Origin: Parasedimentitalea maritima
GTDB lineage: Bacteria; Pseudomonadota; Alphaproteobacteria; Rhodobacterales; Rhodobacteraceae
Direction: 5' to 3'
Assembly: GCF_005771405.1 (NCBI RefSeq)
Contig: NZ_VAUA01000006.1
Location: 255,678 to 319,677, forward strand
Length of the DNA: 64,000 bases
A program made the translations under genes and the position numbers. This document shows positions 8,086-17,977 of the stretch, in pieces; position 1 is the stretch's first letter, and each line of letters starts with the position of its first letter. The notes below the pieces were generated by a model. The model searched no databases. It was not told the DNA's origin and saw only the letters and a program-made list of their open reading frames with translations.

Positions 8086-10299
8086 TTAGCCAATGATTGC
8101 GTTCAGCGTCGCGCTGGGCCGCATCACTGCTGCGGTCTTGGCCGGGTCTGTGTGGAAATAACCGCCCAGATCAGCAGGTTTGCCCTGCGCAGCAGCCAGC
8201 TCCGCAGTAATCTGCTCTTCTTTTGCACCCAGTTCAGCTGCAATCGGAGCAAAGTGCGCGGCCAGTTCAGCGTCATCGGACTGTGCAGCCAAAGCTTCGG
8301 CCCAGTAGCGAGCGAACCAGTAGTGGCTGTCACGGTTGTCAGGCTCACCAACCTTGCGCGAAGGCGAGCGGTTGTTGTCCAGAATGCCCTGCGTCGCGGC
8401 CTCGGCAGCAACACCCAGAACGCCAGCCTTGGCATTGCCTTGGCTGTCAGCCAGGAAATTCAGGCTTTCACCCAAAGCGCAGAATTCACCCATCGAGTCC
8501 CAGCGCAGGTGGTTCTCTTCGACCAACTGCTGAACGTGCTTGGGGGCAGAACCGCCAGCACCGGTTTCGAACAAGCCACCACCGTTCATCAGTTTCACGA
8601 TTGACAGCATCTTGGCCGAGGTGCCCAGTTCCAGAATTGGGAACAGGTCGGTCAGATAATCCCGCAGCACGTTGCCCGAGATGGCGATGCTGTCGTTGCC
8701 TGCTGTGATGGTTTTCAGCGACTGGGCCGTTGCCTCACGCGGTGCCATGATCTGGAACTTGTCAGCTACACCGGCAGCGGCCAGCACAGGCGTGACATAT
8801 TCGATCAGCTGAGCATCGTGGGCGCGGTTTGCGTCCAGCCAGAAGATCGCCTCGGAACCTGTCAAACGCTGACGGTCCATTGCCAGTTCGATCCAGTTCA
8901 GGATCGGCGCCTTCTTGGCGGTGCAAGAGCGCCAGATGTCGCCAGCCTCAACGTCGTGGCTGTGCAGTGTGTCGCCATTGGCCAGAACCACACGGATCAC
9001 ACCGTCGGCAGGCGCTTCGAATGTGGTTGGGTGCGAGCCATATTCTTCGGCCTTTTGCGCCATCAGGCCAACATTGGCGACGGAGCCAACAGTTGTCACA
9101 TCCATAGCACCGTTGGCTTTGAAGAAGTTGATGGATTCGTCATAGATGGTTGCATAGCAGCGATCAGGGATGACACAGTTGGTGTCGCCCTTGTTGCCCG
9201 CAGCATCCCAGCCTTTGCCGCCAGCGCGGATCACAGCAGGCATCGAGGCGTCGATGATCACATCGGACGGAACGTGCAGGTTGGTGATGCCTTTATCGCT
9301 GTCGACCATATACATGCCAGGACGGTCAGCTGTCACGGCTTCGATGGCAGCCATGATGTCGGCGTTGTCTTTGACACGGTCCAGAAGGTCACCCATGCCA
9401 GAGTTTGCGTTGACACCCAGGGCGTCCAATTCAGCACCGAATTTGTCAAACACGGGCGCCAACCAAGCCTTAACCGCGTGGCCAAAGATGATCGGGTCCG
9501 AGACCTTCATCATGGTGGCTTTCATGTGCAGCGAGAACATGGTGCCGTCGGCTTTGGTGTCTTCAATGGCACCAGCCAAGAAAGATGCCAGAGCTTTGGC
9601 GGACATGAATGTCGCGTCAGCAACGGTGCCTTCTTCCAGTGGCCATGCGTCTTTTAGCGCGGTGACAGAACCGTCTTTGGTGACAAATTCGATTTTCGCG
9701 TCACCAGCCTGTGCAGCAGTGATGGTCGCGGATTTTTCGTTGGCATAAAAGTCGTTGCCCGGCATGGACGAAACTTTGGTCTTGCTGTCGCTTGCCCATT
9801 TGCCCATCGAGTGTGGGTTGTTCTGAGCGTAGTTTTTAACAGCGCGTGCGGAACGACGGTCCGAGTTGCCTTCGCGCAGTACTGGGTTCACAGCGGAACC
9901 TTTGATGGCGTCGTAACCGGCGCGAACAGCTTTTTCTTCGTCGGTCGAAGGCTCTTCAGGATAGTTGGGCAGGGCGTAACCCTGTGACTGTAGTTCTGTA
10001 ACCGCGGCGACCAGCTGGGGACCCGAAGCCGAGATGTTTGGCAGTTTGATGACGTTGGCCTCTGGTGTTTTCACCAGTGTACCCAGTTCAGCCAGATCGT
10101 TGGATTGGCGCTGTTCTTCCGTCAGGCTGTCGGGAAAGGCCGAAAGAATACGGGCGGCCAGTGAAATGTCCTTAGTGCCAAAGTTCACGCCGGCGGCGCT
10201 GGCAAAGGTGCGAATGATCGGCAGCAGTGAGGCACTGGCCAGCTCAGGCGCTTCGTCTACGATGGTATACAATACATCGGAGTTTGATTTTTCTGCCAT
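8086..10299 (-). CDS. icd: NADP-dependent isocitrate dehydrogenase, monomeric type
   Basis: 737 residues from the ATG at 10299 ([18 protein letters not shown]), which has AAAGG 8-9 bases upstream; the frame extends 17 codons further but without support. The length (family about 740) and sequence blocks such as [23 protein letters not shown], and [20 protein letters not shown] near the middle identify the monomeric IDH family, unrelated in length to the dimeric 400-residue enzyme. It oxidises isocitrate to 2-oxoglutarate and CO2, making NADPH, in the cytoplasm. It stands alone between a terminator and a 284-bp leader region. Confidence 0.96.
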   Translation of the reverse strand: MAEKSNSDVLYTIVDEAPELASASLLPIIRTFASAAGVNFGTKDISLAARILSAFPDSLTEEQRQSNDLAELGTLVKTPEANVIKLPNISASGPQLVAAVTELQSQGYALPNYPEEPSTDEEKAVRAGYDAIKGSAVNPVLREGNSDRRSARAVKNYAQNNPHSMGKWASDSKTKVSSMPGNDFYANEKSATITAAQAGDAKIEFVTKDGSVTALKDAWPLEEGTVADATFMSAKALASFLAGAIEDTKADGTMFSLHMKATMMKVSDPIIFGHAVKAWLAPVFDKFGAELDALGVNANSGMGDLLDRVKDNADIMAAIEAVTADRPGMYMVDSDKGITNLHVPSDVIIDASMPAVIRAGGKGWDAAGNKGDTNCVIPDRCYATIYDESINFFKANGAMDVTTVGSVANVGLMAQKAEEYGSHPTTFEAPADGVIRVVLANGDTLHSHDVEAGDIWRSCTAKKAPILNWIELAMDRQRLTGSEAIFWLDANRAHDAQLIEYVTPVLAAAGVADKFQIMAPREATAQSLKTITAGNDSIAISGNVLRDYLTDLFPILELGTSAKMLSIVKLMNGGGLFETGAGGSAPKHVQQLVEENHLRWDSMGEFCALGESLNFLADSQGNAKAGVLGVAAEAATQGILDNNRSPSRKVGEPDNRDSHYWFARYWAEALAAQSDDAELAAHFAPIAAELGAKEEQITAELAAAQGKPADLGGYFHTDPAKTAAVMRPSATLNAIIG

Positions 10300-10511
10300 T
10301 ATTCTCAACCTTTCAGCGATTTCGGAAACTTTGGTAAATCGATGCAACACGCTGCACCCAGAATTGATCCCATATTGCCGGTCAAGGGGCGCGAATTGCG
10401 ACTCTTGCGGCCTACGTTATGGGCCTCATGTAAAACAAGGAGCGCTGACGTTCAATCGTCTGGAGGAAAAAACGACCGAACATATTGCCGCGCTTTGTCA
10501 TGAAGACGTAA

Positions 10512-10540
10512 ATCCCCCATCGCCTGAACGATGGAGGGAT
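10512..10540 (-). terminator. Hairpin downstream of chemoreceptor gene
   Basis: ATCCC-CCATCG, loop CCTGAA, CGATGG-A-GGGAT: an 11-bp stem with a single bulged A. It lies 44 bases past the stop codon of the minus-strand chemoreceptor at 10584. Only a short T stretch follows on the minus strand, so it may be a weak terminator or a 3'-end stabiliser. Confidence 0.4.
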
Positions 10541-10583
10541 GTCAATTTGCAGATGTTCCTCGAGTGGAATTCAAGGAGAAGGA

Positions 10584-12479
10584 CTAGAAATCCTGCCAAA
10601 GGTCCTTCGCTGCGGATCCTTCGGACATTGCGGTTGCCACTGGGATCGCGGCGGCTGTATCCCAGCCATCCTCGCCGTGAGAAGTTGGACCGGAAATTGA
10701 GTTCGCCGGAGCCGCTGTTGCAAGTGTTGGTGTACTTGACCCACCAGTGATCGTGAAGCGGGACACCAATCCAGACAGTTTGGTGGCGTCGGTATTCAGC
10801 AAATGGCCTGCGGCGGTCGCCTGTTCCACCATTGCAGCATTCTGCTGCGTTACCTGATCCAATTGGCTAACACCCATGTTGATTTCACCAAGACCTGTCG
10901 ATTGTTCACTGGCCCCTTCGGCAATGCCGGAAATCTGTTGGGAAATATCCGTAACACGCTGAACAATGCGGTCCAGTGCACCGCCGGCCTTGCCGACAAG
11001 GTCTACACCACGCTCAACCTGCTGCGAGGAATTCCCAATCAGGGTTTTGATTTCAGTGGCCGCATCCGAGGACCTCTGGGCCAGTGCACGTACTTCGGAA
11101 GCGACAACAGCAAAGCCACGGCCTGCTTCGCCTGCACGCGCGGCCTCAACACCAGCGTTGAGAGCTAGAAGGTTGGTCTGGAAAGCGATATCGTCAATGA
11201 CCCCGATGATCTGCGAAATGTGATGGGCGGAATTTTCGATCTCATGCATCGCCTCGACGGCATTTTTCACCACAGTTCCGCTGTCTTGTGCTTCGCTTCT
11301 GGCTTCTTGCATCAAGTTTTCAACGCTTCGGGCACCTTCCGCAGCTGACCGCACACTAGCAGTCATTTCTTCCAGAGCAGCAGCGGTTTCTTCCAGTGTT
11401 GCAGCTTGGCTTTCGGTGCGGTGTGATAGGTCATCAGACGCCTGACTAATCTCATTCGCGCCGCTACGGATACTCTCAGAGGCTTCAATCACTTGGACCA
11501 CTGTACCGTTCAATGTCTCCAAGGTTTGGTTGAAATCGAGCCTCAGCTGTTCGTAACCTTCGGGGAATGTTTCGGTGATTTGCCCAGTGAGATCTCCGTC
11601 GGACAATGCAGATAGGCGCTGGTTTAAGGTTTCGACCACACCACGTCTTTCTTGATCACGGGCTTCCTGGCCACGTTCCATTTCCCGTTGTTTCTGAAGC
11701 GATTGGCGGAACACTTCAACTGTCTGGGCCATCAATCCGATTTCGCTACGTACCTGCGTTGCCGGAACTTCAGTTTCCGTTTCCCCGTTCACCATTGCCT
11801 GCATGCGAACCTGCAATGCGCCCAAGGGGGCGGTTACGCTGCGGGCGATTACATAGCCTGCTCCAGCAAGCAACAGTAGGCAAACAGCCATCGTGGCCAT
11901 TGCTGCCTTGCGCATCCAGCTAAGACTGGCTTCGATATCAGAGACATAAGAGCCGGTTCCGATAATCCACCCCCAGGGTTTGTACAGTTGTACATAGCCA
12001 ATTTTCTGCTCAGGCTGATCTGCATTTGGCTTCTGGAACCAGTATCGTACTGCCCCTGCACCTGCCTGGCTTTGGGCCACCTTGTTCATCTCTTCGAAGA
12101 TCTTCAAACCATTGATGTCTTCCAGATCGGCTTTGTTGGTTCCTTCCCATTCAGGCTTGAATGGGTGCGCCTGCACGATATTATCCACATCGTTGACGAA
12201 GAAGTACCCGGCAGTTCCAAACCGCAGACTGTTCAACTGATCATGGGCAATTTTCTTGGCATCATCACGCGACAGTTCACCAGATTCAACACGCGCTTCA
12301 AGGGCAGTCAAAAGGCTGATGGCGGTATCGGTCGCATGGTGTAACTCGTTTTCCCGCATCGAGTAGGCGTTGTCGACTGCGCGAGATAGCAGAATAACGG
12401 TGAGGAAGGCGATCATAATCAGCGAGAGGGCAATCACCGCATAGATGCGGGTGGATAGGCGGTAAAGTGCAGCAGGCAT
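10584..12479 (-). CDS. Methyl-accepting chemotaxis protein with single Cache (sCache-like) sensor
   Basis: 631-residue chemoreceptor. Membrane segment 1 (about 11-31) precedes a periplasmic domain of about 150 residues with single-Cache features: [20 protein letters not shown], then [14 protein letters not shown] just before membrane segment 2 (about 190-212). HAMP follows ([16 protein letters not shown]), then a signalling domain almost identical to the other two receptors. The C-terminus is DLWQDF. The ATG at 12479 has AAGGAAA upstream. Single-Cache receptors often sense small organic acids; the ligand here is unknown. Confidence 0.94.
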   Translation of the reverse strand: MPAALYRLSTRIYAVIALSLIMIAFLTVILLSRAVDNAYSMRENELHHATDTAISLLTALEARVESGELSRDDAKKIAHDQLNSLRFGTAGYFFVNDVDNIVQAHPFKPEWEGTNKADLEDINGLKIFEEMNKVAQSQAGAGAVRYWFQKPNADQPEQKIGYVQLYKPWGWIIGTGSYVSDIEASLSWMRKAAMATMAVCLLLLAGAGYVIARSVTAPLGALQVRMQAMVNGETETEVPATQVRSEIGLMAQTVEVFRQSLQKQREMERGQEARDQERRGVVETLNQRLSALSDGDLTGQITETFPEGYEQLRLDFNQTLETLNGTVVQVIEASESIRSGANEISQASDDLSHRTESQAATLEETAAALEEMTASVRSAAEGARSVENLMQEARSEAQDSGTVVKNAVEAMHEIENSAHHISQIIGVIDDIAFQTNLLALNAGVEAARAGEAGRGFAVVASEVRALAQRSSDAATEIKTLIGNSSQQVERGVDLVGKAGGALDRIVQRVTDISQQISGIAEGASEQSTGLGEINMGVSQLDQVTQQNAAMVEQATAAGHLLNTDATKLSGLVSRFTITGGSSTPTLATAAPANSISGPTSHGEDGWDTAAAIPVATAMSEGSAAKDLWQDF

Positions 12480-12929
12480 CGTAAGTTGTTTCCTTTGCGG
12501 TGTTCGATATTCGAACAGCTCCTAAGAAAGGGCTCCTAATATTTCCTTAGATGCCGGAGAAAAAATATGTTTTACCCTACGGAAAACGGCTTTTCTCTCC
12601 ATGAAGGTGTATTTCTCAAGCGCGTTGCTCGCCAGGCGTGCTGGCTTCGTGCCCGCGTAGAGCCAAAAATGCTGTGATGCAGAAACCATGAAGCAGATTC
12701 GCTTTGCCAAGTTAAAAATGGTCAAGCCGTCGGTTTCTTGTCGCCTAGAATAAATGGTCTGGCCCACGTCTTAGGCCGAGGTTTGAATTCAATGAAACTG
12801 AGCCCCCAGAAATTAGTTCATGCTTTTTCTGAGGTCTTCATTAGACTGGCGTAGACACTCCAGGCTCTGACCTGCCTGATAATCGGTACGGGGATTTGAC
12901 CAAGCACGATAATTTCTAAGGGGCTTTTG
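12480..12929. other. Divergent intergenic region, chemoreceptor / nrtS-cyclase
   Basis: 450 bp between the chemoreceptor (minus) and the nrtS-like gene (plus). Open frames here have no ribosome binding site or recognisable protein. It presumably holds both promoters. No strong dyad or RNA structure is visible. Confidence 0.5.
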
Positions 12930-13205
12930 ATGACCAAACCCAAAGCAACCTATCAAGCCGCTCCTTCTTTGCGGCACATGGTATTTGGTGACGGAACCCC
13001 AAGAAAGGCGCTGATGACCGCATTGGTCGTCGGTACTATTTTGACCTTGATAAATCATGGGGATCAAGTCTTGGCGGGAGAGCTACCGCCAATGTGGAAG
13101 GTGTTGCTGACCTATTTCACCCCTTTTTGTGTGACCACTTGGGGGGCGGTGACGGGTAAGCGTGCCCAATGGCAGCTTGATTTTTCGGCAAAGAAAGATG
13201 GCTGA
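12930..13205 (+). CDS. Small two-helix membrane protein, NrtS-like nitrate/nitrite transporter
   Basis: 91 residues from ATG 12930, with AAGGGG 6 bases upstream. There are two hydrophobic segments: ALMTALVVGTILTLINHGD (about 28-46) and VLLTYFTPFCVTTWGAVTG (about 60-78). The V-G-T-I-L-x-L-I-N-x-G-D stretch resembles the small NrtS nitrate/nitrite transport proteins described from cyanobacteria and proteobacteria. The assignment rests on this short match from memory. It ends 21 bases before the cyclase gene and is very likely co-transcribed with it. Confidence 0.6.
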   Translation: MTKPKATYQAAPSLRHMVFGDGTPRKALMTALVVGTILTLINHGDQVLAGELPPMWKVLLTYFTPFCVTTWGAVTGKRAQWQLDFSAKKDG

Positions 13206-13226
13206 TGTGTGTTCTAGGGAGATATC

Positions 13227-14507
13227 ATGAAAGTTGAGGATCTATTCAACCAAAAGAATATCGTCGAACTGAGTTTCTTCAATTTCCGCAACGCTATAAC
13301 AGCGGCATATTATGCCAACGAGGATTTTGAGATCCTCAAGGTAAACGACAACTTCCTGCACTTCTTTCCAGTGTTGGGAAATGTCTCCAACGCCTATTTT
13401 CCAGATGTTCTGGAGCAACTGGGCGTTCCGGGTGCTCAAATTGATACCTGGATCACCGGTATCCGCGAAGACGGAGCCGTGCGAATTCCTGAGATACACA
13501 TCTCTGACAATGGGAACAGCCGGGTCTATGCGCTGATGTCGGCACGTACGAAAGATCCCAGTTTTTCTTACCTCAACGGCATTCAGGGTCAGTTTGTCGA
13601 TCGCACCGAAGAATGGGCTCTGCGGCATGAGCGGGAGGAACTGCTGGAGCAGAAAATTCGCGACCGTGAGATCATTGAAGAGAAAAGCTCCCAATTGGAA
13701 CATCTTGCCACACGTTTGGCAAAATATCTCTCACCGCAGATATATGAGAGCATTTTTGCAGGCAAACAGGACGGCAGCACCAGAACCAAGCGTAAAAACC
13801 TGACTATTTTCTTTTCTGATATTGAACACTTCACGGACTTGTCTGACACGTTAGAGCCAGAACGTCTGACATCAGTGATCAATTCCTACCTCTCTGAAAT
13901 GTCTGCAATTGCCATTCAATGCGGCGGAACCATCGACAAATTTATCGGCGATGCGGTGATGGTCTTCTTTGGGGACCCAGAGAGTGATGGAGAGGAGGAA
14001 GATGCATTAAAGGCTGTTGAGATGGCACTGTTAATGCAACAACGTGTTGGGGAGTTGCAGAGCCATTGGAAAAAATTAGGCGTGCCAAAGCACATGAGAG
14101 TGCGCATGGGAATTACCTCTGGTTTTTGCACTGTTGGTAACTTTGGCTCTGAAAAAAGGCTTGATTACACTGTCTTAGGTGGCCCAGTGAATTTGGCATC
14201 TCGGCTTGAAGGATTGGCTGAACCGGGGTGTGTTCTGATATCTGAGAGCACCTGCAACCTGATTTCAGAACATGTCGCATGTGAACCCGTTGGAGAGATA
14301 AACCCAAAGGGGTTTGCGCGTCCGGTTGAGGTGTTCAAGGTGCTGGAATTCCGCTCTGCAGAGCATCGTGACCGAATGTTACGGCGAAGACTTTCGCGAA
14401 GTGGAAGCCACGTCGAAGTGAACGTGATTGACAGTAGTAACATCCGCGCCGCCATAGAAGAGCTGCGTCGAATTCAGCAAGACTTTGAACAGCAATTGGA
14501 TAGTTAG
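13227..14507 (+). CDS. PAS-containing class III adenylate/guanylate cyclase
   Basis: 426 residues, with GGGAGATATC before the ATG. An N-terminal PAS-like sensor (about 10-130) and a charged coiled-coil linker (about 130-165) lead to AKYLSPQIYESIF, typical of the segment before this cyclase domain. The catalytic domain (about 185-375) shows both metal-binding regions, FFSDIEHFTDLSD (Asp near 197) and DKFIGDAVMVFFGDP (Asp near 241), then DYTVLGGPVNLASRLEG. It makes cAMP (or cGMP) in the cytoplasm. It has no membrane segment of its own, so the NrtS-like protein encoded just before it could supply the input signal. Confidence 0.9.
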   Translation: MKVEDLFNQKNIVELSFFNFRNAITAAYYANEDFEILKVNDNFLHFFPVLGNVSNAYFPDVLEQLGVPGAQIDTWITGIREDGAVRIPEIHISDNGNSRVYALMSARTKDPSFSYLNGIQGQFVDRTEEWALRHEREELLEQKIRDREIIEEKSSQLEHLATRLAKYLSPQIYESIFAGKQDGSTRTKRKNLTIFFSDIEHFTDLSDTLEPERLTSVINSYLSEMSAIAIQCGGTIDKFIGDAVMVFFGDPESDGEEEDALKAVEMALLMQQRVGELQSHWKKLGVPKHMRVRMGITSGFCTVGNFGSEKRLDYTVLGGPVNLASRLEGLAEPGCVLISESTCNLISEHVACEPVGEINPKGFARPVEVFKVLEFRSAEHRDRMLRRRLSRSGSHVEVNVIDSSNIRAAIEELRRIQQDFEQQLDS

Positions 14508-14519
14508 CACTTAGGTGGC

Positions 14520-15296
14520 TCAAATTGTGGCCATTAATTGCCTTAGTGAGCGCACGTTCATGCGTTTGTACGCCTTTTTGCGGTGCGTGATGATTGTGGT
14601 TTCTGCCAGCCCGAGGATCCCGGCAATTTCGCTTGCAGTGCGTCCTTTAATGGTCATTGCGGCGACTTCGCGCTCGCGTTTGGTCAGATCGGGAAAGCTG
14701 ACCGCCAGCCGAGTTTGGATATCCTGACCTTGCCAGGTATTCCCTTTTAGAGAAAAAGCCACATGGCGTTCTGTCGTAGCCAGAAGCAGGTCCAGAACGG
14801 CGGTTGCCGGGTCGTGCATTTGGGGTGAAAATGCGCCATCTTCGGCGCTGGAGTACAGGCTAACCGATAGTCCAAAAGTCTGTGTGCGTCGGATCAGGGA
14901 AACCCGTGCAGAAATTCCCGGCTGTTCATAGCAATCCCGCCTGTAGGTAAAGTCCTTTATACTGGCGGCATGTTGAATAGTCAGAAAATCGCCAAGCCCT
15001 GAAGCGCCCGCCAACAAGGCAGCGTTTTTGTCATTCGCGCTATAACGCTCATAGCCCTTGGCGGCTTTTTCGGCCCGTCGTTGTCCCAGAGAGCAAGCCG
15101 TTCCAACCAATAGGGGATGATCACGGTCACCTTGGCAAAACATTGAGATAAAACTGGCCCCGGTTATTTGTTTTGCAAAATCTAGCGCTGCTTTAACATA
15201 TGTCGGTGTCCCGATGGTCGCAGTAAGCTCACACAAGGGACCAACGTCAAAGGCAGCTTTCGGCAGGGCTTCGTTCAATTTGCGGTCAATGATCAT
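14520..15296 (-). CDS. LuxR-family transcriptional regulator
   Basis: 258 residues from ATG 15296 (MIIDRKLNEA), chosen because GGAGAA lies just upstream; the frame is open 38 codons further without support. The N-terminal 180 residues do not match the acyl-homoserine-lactone binding motifs I know, so the signal is unknown. The C-terminus has the LuxR helix-turn-helix: LTKREREVAAMTIKGRTASE, then IAGILGLAETTIITHRKKAY. It is divergent from a nitroreductase gene across a 177-bp region with three short dyads, suggesting it controls that gene, itself, or both. Confidence 0.88.
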   Translation of the reverse strand: MIIDRKLNEALPKAAFDVGPLCELTATIGTPTYVKAALDFAKQITGASFISMFCQGDRDHPLLVGTACSLGQRRAEKAAKGYERYSANDKNAALLAGASGLGDFLTIQHAASIKDFTYRRDCYEQPGISARVSLIRRTQTFGLSVSLYSSAEDGAFSPQMHDPATAVLDLLLATTERHVAFSLKGNTWQGQDIQTRLAVSFPDLTKREREVAAMTIKGRTASEIAGILGLAETTIITHRKKAYKRMNVRSLRQLMATI

Positions 15297-15344
15297 TGTC
15301 GTTCTCCAACCACAAAAAATGGCTGACTGGAAGCCAAGGGTATA

Positions 15345-15459
15345 TGTGTAAATCAGACCATTACACGATCTGTATTTGGCGTCAAAAGTCCTCACTAATG
15401 AGGAATGCACCTATGGGCGATATGGGCGTAGTAAGATGTCATCACGTGCTGCAGATGAC
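15345..15459. promoter_or_regulatory. Three dyads in the LuxR / nitroreductase divergent promoter region
   Basis: GTGTAA-9-TTACAC (15346-15366), TCCTCA-CTAA-TGAGGA (15389-15404) and GTCATC-10-GATGAC (15438-15459) are perfect 6-bp inverted repeats. LuxR-type dimers bind such dyads. Which one is an operator cannot be told from sequence alone. Confidence 0.35.
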
Positions 15460-15473
15460 CAAGGAGTGCAACC

Positions 15474-16166
15474 ATGTTTGCAAAAGATCACATCGAATAT
15501 GAAGCTGTTGATCTACCAGATCGCACCGAGTTGAGCGATGCCGAGATGCTGACTGAGGCACAGGCGTTTTACGACAAAATCAAGCGTCGACACACAGTGA
15601 GGGACTACACAGATCGTCAAGTTCCTCGTGAGGTCATTGAGGAGTGCATTCGCGCTGCGGGAACCGCGCCATCTGGGGCCAACCATCAGCCGTGGCATTT
15701 TGTGGCGATCTCGGATCCGACTTTCAAACATCGCATCCGCTTGGCTGCTGAAGAAGAAGAGCGCAAGTTCTATGAGGGCGGAGCAGGGGACGAATGGTTG
15801 AAGGCGTTGGAACCCATCGGCACCAATGATGATAAACCACATCTGGATCAGGCCCCTTGGCTGATTGTGGTGTTTGCCCAACGGTGGGGGCATTTTGATG
15901 ATGGTGAACGGTTCAAGAATTACTATGTTCCGGAAAGTGTCGGAATCGCTTCGGGGTTCTTGCTGACCGCATTGCACTGTGCGGGGCTGGTCACCTTGAC
16001 CCATACGCCCAACCCGATGCGGTTTTTGAACGAAATGCTGGGCCGTCCAGCATCAGAAAAACCGATCATGATTGTAGCGGTTGGTCACCCCACCGAAGAT
16101 GCCAAAGTGCCAAAAGTGGCCAAGATGAAAAAGCCCCTCGATGAAATTCTAACAGTGGCTGAATGA
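15474..16166 (+). CDS. Nitroreductase-family flavoprotein (iodotyrosine deiodinase-like)
   Basis: 230 residues, with AAGGAG 8 bases before the ATG. The family fold is marked by RRHTVRDYTDRQVP (FMN phosphate region, near 38-51) and AGTAPSGANHQPWHFVAI (near 62-79), then YYVPESVGIASGFLLTALH and the C-terminal GLVTLTHTPNPMRFL. The A-G-T-A-P-S-G-A block is closer to the iodotyrosine deiodinase/BluB-like side of the family than to classical nitroreductases. Expected chemistry is FMN-dependent reduction of a small, possibly halogenated, aromatic compound. It sits opposite a LuxR-type regulator and ends in a hairpin. Confidence 0.85.
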   Translation: MFAKDHIEYEAVDLPDRTELSDAEMLTEAQAFYDKIKRRHTVRDYTDRQVPREVIEECIRAAGTAPSGANHQPWHFVAISDPTFKHRIRLAAEEEERKFYEGGAGDEWLKALEPIGTNDDKPHLDQAPWLIVVFAQRWGHFDDGERFKNYYVPESVGIASGFLLTALHCAGLVTLTHTPNPMRFLNEMLGRPASEKPIMIVAVGHPTEDAKVPKVAKMKKPLDEILTVAE

Positions 16167-16171
16167 TCCCA

Positions 16172-16198
16172 TCTCCCGGTTGCTTTGTGACCGGGAGA
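16172..16198 (+). terminator. Hairpin after the nitroreductase gene
   Basis: TCTCCCGGT-TGCTTTGTG-ACCGGGAGA is a perfect 9-bp stem starting 6 bases past the stop codon. No T-run follows, so termination may be incomplete or factor-dependent. Confidence 0.6.
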
Positions 16199-16295
16199 CA
16201 AGCTTTAGGTGTGGCTCCAGTCGTTTGGATTGTCCGACTTGTTGGGGGACAAGCCAAGAATGTCTCCTTTGGGGGGGAGGGCCCTAGGGAAAACC

Positions 16296-17105
16296 CTAAA
16301 CCCGCCAGCGCAATAGTCGGCGTTCAATCATTCCGATGCAAATGCTCAGCGTGACACCTAGTATCGACAAGATTGTGACCCCAGCAAACAGGCGCTCCAG
16401 ATCGTACAGCGACCCAGCCTCGAGGATATAGGCACCGATGCCGTATTCCGCGCCCAGCATTTCAGCCGCGACCAGTAGGATGATGGCAATTGCCAGACTG
16501 ATCCGCAGCCCGGACAGAATGCCGGGCATGGCGCCGGGCAGCACGATCTTGCGCACAATCGACCACCAGCTGAGGTTAAAGCTTTGCCCCATACGGATCA
16601 GCCCGCGGTCGACATTGTCCACTGCGCCATAGGTGGCCACCACTGTGGGGGTGAATGTGCCAAAGGCGATAAGTGCGTATTTGGATCCTTCGTCGATGCC
16701 AAACCAGATCACAAACAGCGGTAGCAGTGCGATTTTGGGGATCGGGAACAGGGCGGCCACCAACGGCACTAGCCCGGCGCGGACATAGGAAAACAACCCG
16801 ATCATCACCCCCACCGCGATACCGACGCTGGCCCCCAGTGCCGCGCCGACGATCAAGCGGGACAGGGACACACTCAGATGTTTCCACAGCAGTCCAGTGC
16901 TGTAGAGCTCGCCAAAGGTTTTCAGCACATCGGAGGGTTTGGGCAGCGTCAGAGATGAAATCCATCCCTGTCGGGTTCCCATTTCGGCCAATGCGATCAG
17001 CACGACAAAAACTACCAAGCCAACCCAGCGACGCGAGGAGGGGGCAAAGCCGCCACCACGAAACGGGACGGGGCGGATGGCGTCTGCGTTTATTTGATCA
17101 GACAT
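16296..17105 (-). CDS. ABC transporter permease (nitrate/taurine/sulfonate-type importer)
   Basis: 269-residue inner-membrane permease with about six hydrophobic segments. The EAA-type cytoplasmic loop is LIRMGQSFNLSWWSIVRKIV followed by LPGAMPGILSGLRISLAIA, as in TauC/SsuC-class permeases. It starts at 17105 and overlaps the ATPase gene by 8 bases, indicating coupled translation. It works with the ATPase (17098-17865) and the binding protein (18014-19033). Confidence 0.93.
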   Translation of the reverse strand: MSDQINADAIRPVPFRGGGFAPSSRRWVGLVVFVVLIALAEMGTRQGWISSLTLPKPSDVLKTFGELYSTGLLWKHLSVSLSRLIVGAALGASVGIAVGVMIGLFSYVRAGLVPLVAALFPIPKIALLPLFVIWFGIDEGSKYALIAFGTFTPTVVATYGAVDNVDRGLIRMGQSFNLSWWSIVRKIVLPGAMPGILSGLRISLAIAIILLVAAEMLGAEYGIGAYILEAGSLYDLERLFAGVTILSILGVTLSICIGMIERRLLRWRV

Positions 17106-17865
17106 GAATCAGCTCCGCATCTGCAGCTTCTGCTTCTTCACGCATCAGCTTCCAAAGGTATTTTTGCTTGTCTTCCAGCTCGGCATTCCCCAGCCCGCGT
17201 TGTTCCAGCGGCTGGTCCAAGTGCACAATCTCGCGGATCTCGCCGGGGCGGCGGGACATGACGACAATGGAATGACCCAGACGCACGGCCTCGGCCAGGT
17301 TGTGGGTGACGTAGACGGCAGTGAACGGTATGCGGGTCCAAAGGTTGACCAGATCGTCCATCAGCAATTCGCGGGTTTGGCTGTCGAGCGCAGACAGGGG
17401 CTCGTCCATTAGCATCACTGCGGGATTAACCGCGAGTGCACGGGCAATTGCCACCCGCTGTTTCATGCCGCCGGACAGCTGCTTGGGCAGGGCCTCGGCG
17501 AAATCGCTGAGCTTGGTGCGGGCCAGAACGTTCTGGATGATGTCATCGGCGTCTTGGCTAGGAATACTGTGATCCTCTAGCACCAGAGAGATATTGCCAT
17601 GCACAGTGCGCCAGGGCAGCAGGGCAAAATCCTGAAAAACATAGGTCAGGGGATTCAGGCAATCGGCGGGTGGGGTGCCGACCTGCAGGATTCTGCCCGC
17701 GCTGGGCTGTTCCAGCCCGCCAATCAACCGCAAGAGAGTGGATTTTCCGCAGCCTGACGGGCCGACGATGCAGACGATTTTGCCGGACGGGATTTCAAGC
17801 GAAATGTCCCGCAAGACTTCGGTTTGGTCATAGCGGTGGCTGACGCCTGATAGGCGGATGTCCAT
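17098..17865 (-). CDS. ABC transporter ATP-binding protein (nitrate/taurine/sulfonate-type importer)
   Basis: 255 residues from ATG 17865 (MDIRLSGVSHRYDQ). The Walker A motif is GPSGCGKST, the signature LSGGMKQRVAIARAL, Walker B VMLMDEPLSALD, and the switch histidine lies in VYVTHNLAEAV. The frame runs on upstream to 18075, but that part is only the translated repeat and hairpin between this gene and the binding protein. It energises import through the permease it overlaps. Confidence 0.94.
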   Translation of the reverse strand: MDIRLSGVSHRYDQTEVLRDISLEIPSGKIVCIVGPSGCGKSTLLRLIGGLEQPSAGRILQVGTPPADCLNPLTYVFQDFALLPWRTVHGNISLVLEDHSIPSQDADDIIQNVLARTKLSDFAEALPKQLSGGMKQRVAIARALAVNPAVMLMDEPLSALDSQTRELLMDDLVNLWTRIPFTAVYVTHNLAEAVRLGHSIVVMSRRPGEIREIVHLDQPLEQRGLGNAELEDKQKYLWKLMREEAEAADAELIHV

Positions 17866-17930
17866 GTGGTATTGTCCTGTGGGTGTTGGATCTGAAAACG
17901 CCCTGAGACTTTGGCTGGTAGGGCGGTGTT

Positions 17931-17977
17931 TGACCTTGGGGAGGTGCAAAGCGCCTTCCCGGGGGAAGGTCAGGCGC
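17931..17977 (+). repeat. Dispersed 47-bp palindromic intergenic element, copy 1
   Basis: Starts TGACCTTGGGGAGGTG and ends GGGGGAAGGTCAGGCGC. It has two overlapping palindromes: outer TGACCTT/AAGGTCA (17931-17937 with 17967-17973) and inner CTTCCC-GG-GGGAAG. It matches the element at 54512-54558 at 46 of 47 positions and resembles the inverted one at 39375-39420. Confidence 0.8.

Noticed and set aside
8818..9657. 279-codon plus-strand frame opposite icd
   Set aside because: Fully inside the monomeric isocitrate dehydrogenase gene, with no ribosome binding site or recognisable protein.
12522..12767. 81-codon minus-strand frame upstream of the third chemoreceptor
   Set aside because: No ribosome binding site and no conserved-looking content; more likely promoter region.
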